From Oreohelix idahoensis (lineage: Eukaryota > Mollusca > Gastropoda > Stylommatophora > Oreohelicidae): a stretch of 64,000 nt of DNA. The stretch's first letter is position 1, and each line of letters opens with the position of its first letter. The position numbers were made by a program, and so were the translations under genes. The notes under the pieces were generated by a model. It ran no database searches. It was given only the letters and a program-made list of their open reading frames with translations, and was not told the origin of the DNA. The stretch spans positions 186,001-250,000 of the forward strand of contig JAMPIV010012433.1 in the NCBI GenBank assembly GCA_024509875.1, given 5' to 3'. Shown here in pieces: positions 57,909-64,000 of the stretch.

Positions 57909-59261
57909 ATGTCTACATTTGAGTACTTTATTGAGCAGGGTAAAGCCCTTGGGAAGACAGGTGATAAATTAGAAGAATTTGCGACTGTTCAATATGCCAA
58001 GGCATTGAAGTCGGAGGAAAAGAAAATGAAAGAACTAACTGAACAAAAGAGAATAGATGCTGAAAATTTAAAACTGCAGATGCAGGTAGATGAAAAGAGA
58101 TTACAAATGGAAATGGAAAAACAAAAAAGAGAAGCAGAATCTCAGGAGAAGAGACTTCAGGCTGAGCTTGAAAATAAGAGACTTGAAAAAGAAGCTGAAA
58201 ATAAGAGACTTGAAAAAGAAGCTGAAAATAAGAGACTTGAAAAAGAAGCTGAAAATAAGAGACTTGAAATAGAGGCTGAAAATAAAAGATTAGAAAAACA
58301 GGCTGAGGCTGAAGAAAGAAGGTTACAAAGAGAGTCTGATGAGAGAAAAGCAAAAATGGAACATGAAGAAAAACTCTTAGCTTTAGAGTTAGAAAAGTTG
58401 AAATTATCTAGTAATGCTAATGATGCTAATAAGGTATCATCTGCTAATAAGTCTAATGCTGTTGATTTCAAGCTTAATTTACCAGCATTCAATGCTTCAA
58501 TTGATGATATAACATTTTATCTAGATAGATTTGAAAGTGCATGTAAGGTGCATAATATAGATAAAACATTATATGTTTATCATCTGTCCAAGATACTTAG
58601 AGGTGATGCTTTGACTTTGTTGGGTATGGTAGATGTGCCTGACAAGAACAACTATGAGGTTGTCAGGGCGGCATTGTTAAAGAAGTACCAACTTAACGAA
58701 GACGGATATCGTCTAAAATTTAAAAACATGTTACCAGAAACTGGAGTTGAATTCTCAGAATTCATCTCAGGCATACGTCTTACTTTTTTACGATGGGTTG
58801 AGCTTTCTAAGACAGAAAGTACATTTGAAGCCCTCATGGACTTACTTCTTAGAGACAAGGTTATGTCTTCTGTTAATGAAGCTTTTCTTTCTTTTCTTCA
58901 TGAGCGTAAGCCTAAAAATATAAAAGAAATGGAAGAATACTGTAGCCAGTATGTTACTGCACATCCTCACATAACCATTAGCAACTCTAAAGTAAAAGAA
59001 GGTCTGCCAGTTGCTTCGGCAGCACCTTATGGCCCGAATTTTATGCGTAAATTTCAGGGTAGCCAGCAAAATTTCAATAAAAAGAGTAACCGTAATTATG
59101 CCCAGAACCATGGTAATCAATTTCAGGGAGATTCTTCTTCCCAGAACTGGAGACAACCTAATATTACACGGTATTCTATTCCCGGTAACTTTAGAAATTT
59201 TCATAAAGGTAATCGGTATAGAGGAAAAATATTTTTTGCAGAGACCTCAATACCAAGATAA
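57909..59261 (+). CDS. gag: Gag polyprotein with coiled coil and SCAN-like capsid domain
   Basis: Structural protein of the LTR element, 450 residues. Residues about 35-165 form a long charged coiled coil containing four to five copies of a nine-residue AENKRLEKE repeat (27-bp DNA unit, 58,166-58,290). Residues about 185-360 are the capsid region, with FYLDRFESACKVHNI, a STFEALMDLLLRDKVMSSV helix and LHERKPKNIKEMEEYCSQYV. The latter half resembles the SCAN domain, thought to derive from Gmr1-like Gag. The C-terminus is Asn/Gln/Arg-rich with no CCHC knuckle. The frame stops at 59,261, after a run of A and T (59,224-59,236) where the pol frame takes over in the +1 frame. Confidence 0.85.
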   Translation: MSTFEYFIEQGKALGKTGDKLEEFATVQYAKALKSEEKKMKELTEQKRIDAENLKLQMQVDEKRLQMEMEKQKREAESQEKRLQAELENKRLEKEAENKRLEKEAENKRLEKEAENKRLEIEAENKRLEKQAEAEERRLQRESDERKAKMEHEEKLLALELEKLKLSSNANDANKVSSANKSNAVDFKLNLPAFNASIDDITFYLDRFESACKVHNIDKTLYVYHLSKILRGDALTLLGMVDVPDKNNYEVVRAALLKKYQLNEDGYRLKFKNMLPETGVEFSEFISGIRLTFLRWVELSKTESTFEALMDLLLRDKVMSSVNEAFLSFLHERKPKNIKEMEEYCSQYVTAHPHITISNSKVKEGLPVASAAPYGPNFMRKFQGSQQNFNKKSNRNYAQNHGNQFQGDSSSQNWRQPNITRYSIPGNFRNFHKGNRYRGKIFFAETSIPR

Positions 59262-61002
59262 TAGAGGTTCTCAACAGCATAGAGATGGTAATGACAGTTA
59301 TGGAAACTGGAACGCAAACCAGGATAAAAATTACAGTAGGGACTTTAATGATAATTGCAGAGGCAATAATGGTCGCGGTAGATCGCAACAGAAGAGAAAA
59401 AGATATCAACAGACAAACTCTGTTCAACAAGAATCTCAGGGAGCAGATAAACAGGTTAATAATGATAAAGACCATAATGCTATCGGATGCTCATCTTTTG
59501 ACTTTGGTAGGGCAAATAAATGTATCCAATGCAGTACTTTATTTGATCCGAAAACCATTAGTACTCTAAGCTGTGGTCATCCTTTGCCCGCTCTTCCTGC
59601 TAATGTTGCTCATGATGGGAGAGGTTCTCTTATATTACATAAGGGGCTTGTAAATAGTAATCCAGTCTCGGTGTTGTTTGATTCTGGATGTACTACTGTC
59701 GGGGTTAGGCAATCTCTTGTAGATCCATTCTGTGCTACAGGAAAGGTCGTCAAATGTGTCACATTTGGTGGCACGTTGGAAAAATATCCTACTGCCATAA
59801 TACATATTGCTACTCCTTTCTTCACGGGAGAGGTCCACGCGTGTCTACTTCCAAACCCTATTGCGGACCTTATTATAGGTCGTATTCACGGAGTTAGGGA
59901 ATGTACCCCACAGCAGATTGCTGTTTGGGAAGAGCAAAACATTGAAGCTACCAATACGGTGGTCACAAGAGCACATGCTCTGGATCCACCTCAAACTTCA
60001 TTAACTAATAATGATGAAGTAAATGAACAAAATAGTCACTTGACTATTACACGTGACTCATTTATCAAATTGCAAGAAGAAGATCCGTCGTTACAAAAAT
60101 TCTTCATTCTAGCAAAAAAAGGTGATCCTAATCAAAATACTAATAGAAAATCTTGGATTTCTATGAAGAACGGCGTACTTGTACGTATGGTACAAGACTC
60201 GACTACATCCACTCATTCACAAATTCTTGTGCCTAAGAGCATGAGGGTGCAAATATTGCAACATGCTCATGACTCGCAATGTGCTGGACATATGGGTTTT
60301 TCCCGTACAAAGTCGAGAGTTCTTGCGGCTTTCTTTTGGCCATTTGTGAGCAAGGACATACGAATGTACTGTCGCTCTTGCAAAGTATGTCAGGAGGTCA
60401 AATCTAAAGGACCACGACATGCTGCGCCTATTCAGGCTGCTGACATTCCAATTCGCCCTTTTCAAAAAATGGCAATAGATATTATCGGTCCTTTTAGAAT
60501 TAAGTCGGCTAGAGGGCATCAATTTATTCTTACATGTGTCGATATGTGCACACGTTGGCCAGAGGCAATACCTCTCAAGAGCATCTCAACTGCTGATATC
60601 GCAGACGCTCTTTGGCTGATATTTTCTCGCTTGGGTTTTCCCGGAGAAATATTGTCAGACCATGGCACTCAACTGATATCAGACACTATGTCACAGGTAA
60701 TGTCTATGCTACATATAAAAAGGTCTCTCAGCAGTATCTATCACCCAATGTCTAATGGGTTGGTCGAACGTTTAAATAGGACTCTAAAAACTTTACTGGG
60801 TAAAATAACTGAGGATCATCCTCAGGATTGGGACAGGGTCTTACCCGCGGCTCTCTTTGCGTATAGAGAGGTCCCCAATGAACATACGGGGTTTTCCCCT
60901 TTTGAACTTGTCTTTGGCGCGCAACCGCGCGGCCCTATGTCTTTACTTCACGATCTAATCACTGCCGATAATATTAGCGATGAGACTCAGTCTTCTTATT
61001 AG
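59238..61002 (+). pseudogene. pol: pol part 1: protease and integrase
   Basis: Continues in the +1 frame relative to gag. In order: an Asn/Arg-rich stretch; a C-x2-C...C-G-H cluster near 59,520-59,580; the aspartic protease (VLFDSGCTTVGV, Asp-Ser-Gly at 59,680-59,688; LIIGR near 59,870); and the integrase. Integrase shows the His-His-Cys-Cys finger (HAHDSQCAGHMGF...CRSCKVCQ) and the core with Asp (AIDIIGPF), Asp (LSDHGTQL) and Glu (SNGLVERLNRTLK) in D-D-35-E spacing. An in-frame TAG at 61,000-61,002 interrupts it before the C-terminal GPY/F region. Otherwise intact. Confidence 0.85.
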
Positions 61003-62217
61003 TACGTCATTGCTCTTAGGAAAAAAATCATTGAGGCATGCAGACTAGCAACTTCGTCTTCCGAATTTGCTAAAGAAAAGGCAAGGCAGTTTGCGAATAA
61101 GAATAGATGTCTACGACAACTTTGTCCAGGTGACAAAGCTCTCGTTCTACTTCCTTCAAGGGAGAACAGACTTCTAATTGCATGGAAAGGTCCATATGCA
61201 ATAGTCTCCAAAATTTCTGATGTCGACTATGTTGTCGATATTGATGGAAAGCATAAAACTTTCCACATAAATATGCTCACGGAATTTCATGAAAGACCAG
61301 ACTATTTGCAGCCTATTTTCCAGGCAACGGACAATTCTCAAGTACCTCATGGTCAATACTCATCGCTGTCAGTTATACAGGATGAGGAAACTACTTTTTC
61401 TGATGTCAATCTTCCTCTTTCTATGGTTCCACTTTATTCTACGGAATCTTGGAAAAACGTGACCGTTTCTCCAAATCTTTCCGCTGAGGAACATCGACAA
61501 GTTTCTTCGATGTTGCAAACATTTCAGGATGTTCTTACAGACATCCCGGGACACACACATGTCATTGAACATGACATTGTGCTAACTGATCATAATCCTA
61601 TCAGAGTCAGACCCTATCCAATACCTATCCATTTCCAGTCTCAAGTCGAGAAAGAATTGGATGAAATGATACGTTTGGAAATCATTGAACCATCCACTTC
61701 AGCATACTCTTCGTCTATGGTTATTGTTCGAAAGAAGGATAATAACATTCGCATTTGCGTAGATTATCGCAAATTGAACCAAGTTACGAAGTTCGACGCT
61801 GAACCTATGCCTTCATTAGAAGAGCTACTCAATAAACTTTCTAATTCTAGATTCTTTACCAAACTAGATTTGTCTAAAGGTTATTGGCAAGTCCCGCTAA
61901 CTGAACGTGCCAAACCTTTTACAGCTTTTTCTACACCTAGGGGTTTATTCCAATGGAATTTCATGCCTTTTGGTCTTATGAACGCCCCTGCTACATTCGT
62001 ACGCATGATGCGCCGAATTCTCGCATATCGTACAGATGTCATAGCATATCTAGATGATATCTGTCTATTCAGTGATTCCTGGGAAGATCACTATTTGGGT
62101 TTATACGAATTACTATCTACTCTTCGCGAGTATAACTTGACTGCAAAACCCTCTAAAGCCTTTATAGGATTTAGTGAGATTTCTTTCCTAGGTCATCGTG
62201 TTGGTCATGGTCTTTAA
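61003..62217 (+). pseudogene. pol: pol part 2: integrase C-terminus and reverse transcriptase
   Basis: Same frame as part 1 after one stop codon. The first 90 residues hold the integrase GPY/F module (WKGPYAIVSKI near 61,185), which places integrase upstream of reverse transcriptase beyond doubt. The reverse transcriptase follows: IEPSTSAYSSSMVIVRKKD, FTKLDLSKGYWQVPL (catalytic Asp), FMPFGLMNAPATF and AYLDDICLF (YLDD at 62,047-62,058), then SFLGHRV. A one-base change in a T run near 62,212 ends the frame at 62,217. Confidence 0.85.
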
Positions 62218-62861
62218 AGACAGAGGACCACAATGTTTCAAAAATACTTAACATTTCGGTCCCTAAGACAAAGAAACAAGTAAGGAGTCTATTAGGTTTG
62301 ATCCAATTCTACGGACGATTCATTCCGAATCTGTCCTCCATTATGGCACCGCTTTCTACTTTATTGAAGAAAGGGTCGCCTAATTTGATCCGCTGGTCAA
62401 AAGAATGTCAATCCTCATTGGACCAGGTTAAAGACCTATTTTCATCTCCACCTATTCTTAGGTTACCTACTATTGAGAAGACTTTTGTTCTTCGAAGTGA
62501 CGCCTCGTCAACTGGGATTGGGGCAGCACTAATGCAGGAGTATTCTGATACTCTGCATCCGGTGATGTATATCTCTAGGAAATTAAATGCTGCAGAAAAG
62601 AATTACTCGGTTTTAGACCGTGAGTTATTGGCTATGGTATGGTCTATTCTGAAGTTACAAAGATTTCTTCTAGGCGCACATTTCATTGTGGAAACCGACC
62701 AGAAAGCGCTTACTGCTATTCAGAGCAAAAACTTGAAGAGCTCGAGGTCCACTCGTTATGCCATAGCTCTTCAACCATTTCATTTCTCGGTTCGAGCTAT
62801 CCGTGGTTCGGATAATGTAATGGCGGACATTCTGTCCAGATGCCCACACGATTCCACATGA
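62218..62861 (+). pseudogene. pol: pol part 3: RT connection and RNase H
   Basis: Back in the gag frame, displaced from part 2 by the single-base break at about 62,212. It carries the connection (LLGLIQFYGRFIPNLS), then RNase H with RSDASSTGIGAAL, NYSVLDRELLAMVW, VETDQKAL and DNVMADILSR, with the expected acidic residues in place, and stops at 62,861. No chromodomain and no further ORF follow. Confidence 0.85.
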
Positions 62862-63621
62862 TTCTTCTGTCATATATATATTTCCTGATATACAGTCCAA
62901 TGTTATAATGACATGTTGGTAGATTTTTTTTTCTCACTTTTTTGAGGGGGAATTTATAACATTGTTCCATGTAATTATCTAAGAAGGCTTAGTTAGTGAT
63001 ATACGGGCCAAAAGATCACTCGGCCACATTTAAATAAATTATTTTCAGGATTGTATTGAGAGATTTACCAGTTGTCTTTAAGATTTGTGTTATTGATATT
63101 TTCGCAGCACATCATTGAAGATGCGAGATTGTGTCCATTGTGGAACTTTGAGTATATCAAGTCCTGTCCTAGATTGGGAGCGGATGATGTCCACATCTTC
63201 TTCTATTGAATGTTTTATGTCAACGAAGATCAACACATGTATTACTTATTAGTTACTGATGCATTACATAATGTAATAAAATAGTGCGGTATATTAATAT
63301 ATTACACCGCTATTTGCAACACATTGTATGATATCATAATAATATATTTGATTTCATATATTGGTATGAGAATAATTTGACTTTTATTATGATGTTGCCA
63401 GCATTGTGGTTTGTGTTGGTGGCACCTTCCTGGGATATATACGCGTATACTTAGATAAATTTTTCTCTAAGGACCTGGGATATGATCTCAGTTTTGCTCC
63501 AAGTGTTGAGCTATTTTGTTAGGTATATCCGCGCATCATACGTGCGTTAGGAGCCTAGATTTTTCCGGCTCCAGGATTTTAAAAAAAATGTTTCATTTTT
63601 TTTCCCGGGAGGGTGCGGTAA
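62862..63621 (+). other. 3' untranslated region and polypurine tract of the LTR element
   Basis: About 760 bp without coding sequence. The last bases before the LTR, GGGAGGGTGCGGTAA (63,607-63,621), are the likely polypurine tract. Confidence 0.6.
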
Positions 63622-64000
63622 TGTTACGCACAAATAATTACTTTTTTCCAAAGTCTTTGTATGATCGTTTTTCGTATGTATGATCATTATTTGACTGAAA
63701 TGCATGTTATATATATTTTATGGTCAAAGGGACAGAATCCGATATATCGATACTGCTATTTTTTATGAGTTTACCTCCTCTTGTATAGAGACACGTTCGG
63801 TCTATAATGTCTTGAACGAAGCGTGACCATATCTCCTTATTTGGTAGTATCAGTCAACTGTTGTAGATGTTTGAAACCTTTCTTAACGCTTCTGTTCATG
63901 TCCATAAAAGGCGCGACTGTGTAAGACTTTTATCTCGAATGTTCTTAGAATCGTCTTATTGTGAACAGCGACTCAGAGATTGTCACTCTGCGCATGTCTC
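63622..64000 (+). repeat. 3' LTR, cut by the window edge
   Basis: 379 bp matching 55,042-55,420 with one base different by eye. The remainder of the LTR and the right target-site duplication lie outside the window. Confidence 0.85.

Larger units (their letters stand above)
55042..64000 (+). mobile_element. Gmr1-like Ty3/gypsy LTR retrotransposon, runs off the right edge
   Basis: Direct repeats starting TGTTACGCACAAATAATTAC at 55,042 and 63,622 define the two LTRs; the second is cut by the window end. Between them lie gag, then pol in the order protease, integrase, reverse transcriptase, RNase H. Ordinary Ty3/gypsy elements carry integrase last. Integrase-first Ty3/gypsy elements are the Gmr1 group, named from a cod element and, as I recall, reported mainly from deuterostomes. 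No envelope gene is visible in the 760 bp after RNase H. Confidence 0.85.

Noticed and set aside
57928..58492. Minus-strand frames opposite the Gag coiled coil
   Set aside because: They are shadows of the repetitive Gag coding sequence.
62862..63621. Envelope gene in the LTR element
   Set aside because: The region between RNase H and the polypurine tract has no open frame of useful length.

Overview
The window is AT-rich animal nuclear DNA: spliced exons with GT-AG borders, many tRNA-derived SINEs, several kinds of non-LTR retrotransposon, a Penelope-like element with a GIY-YIG domain, a pogo/Tigger DNA transposon, hAT-type MITEs, minisatellites and long (TA)n tracts. The mixture suggests an invertebrate, most likely a lophotrochozoan and perhaps a gastropod mollusc. 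That is inference from the repeat content; nothing here fixes the species.

The only well-supported host gene is a K+-dependent Na+/Ca2+ exchanger (SLC24/NCKX family) on the minus strand. Three exons are recognisable: 47,177-47,077, 37,198-37,007 and 661-440. The first two join in phase. The last two do not, so at least one exon of the cytoplasmic loop is unidentified. The gene runs off the left edge, and its 5' exons are not visible to the right. Most of the rest of 0.4-47 kb is therefore intron filled with mobile DNA.

Layout. 0.9-1.3 kb: RNase H debris. 3.3-6.9 kb: a TIR element with TA-type ends, split by a 2.48-kb LINE that has an 11-bp target-site duplication, carries only ORF1, and has a histone-mRNA-type stem-loop in each UTR. 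7.8-8.3 kb: a lone PD-(D/E)XK-like ORF. 10.4-11.8 kb: a LINE end with a minisatellite grown inside it, then a second satellite. 12.0-14.8 kb: a broken Penelope-like element. 15-17 kb: a hAT MITE, a SINE and a LINE reverse transcriptase. 17.3-19.8 kb: a complete but dead Tigger element. 21.7-29.1 kb: LINE ends, a 36-bp minisatellite, SINEs and a 0.9-kb element with long inverted termini. 31-32.3 kb: SINEs in an inverted duplication. 35.3-36.2 and 51.4-51.9 kb: LTR-like units. 37.9-40.1 kb: two LINE ends and a hAT MITE. 45.5-47.0 kb: a 54-bp minisatellite ending about 40 bp from an SLC24 splice donor. 47.4-50.1 kb: RNase H remnants. 50.3-50.9 kb: a 51-bp minisatellite.

From 55,042 to beyond the right edge lies a Ty3/gypsy-type LTR retrotransposon in which integrase precedes reverse transcriptase (PR-INT-RT-RH). 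This is the Gmr1-type order and it comes with a SCAN-like Gag. The visible LTR parts are nearly identical, so the insertion looks young, yet pol has a nonsense codon and a frameshift.

The two strongest leads are the ORF1-only LINE bounded by histone-type stem-loops and the integrase-first LTR element.
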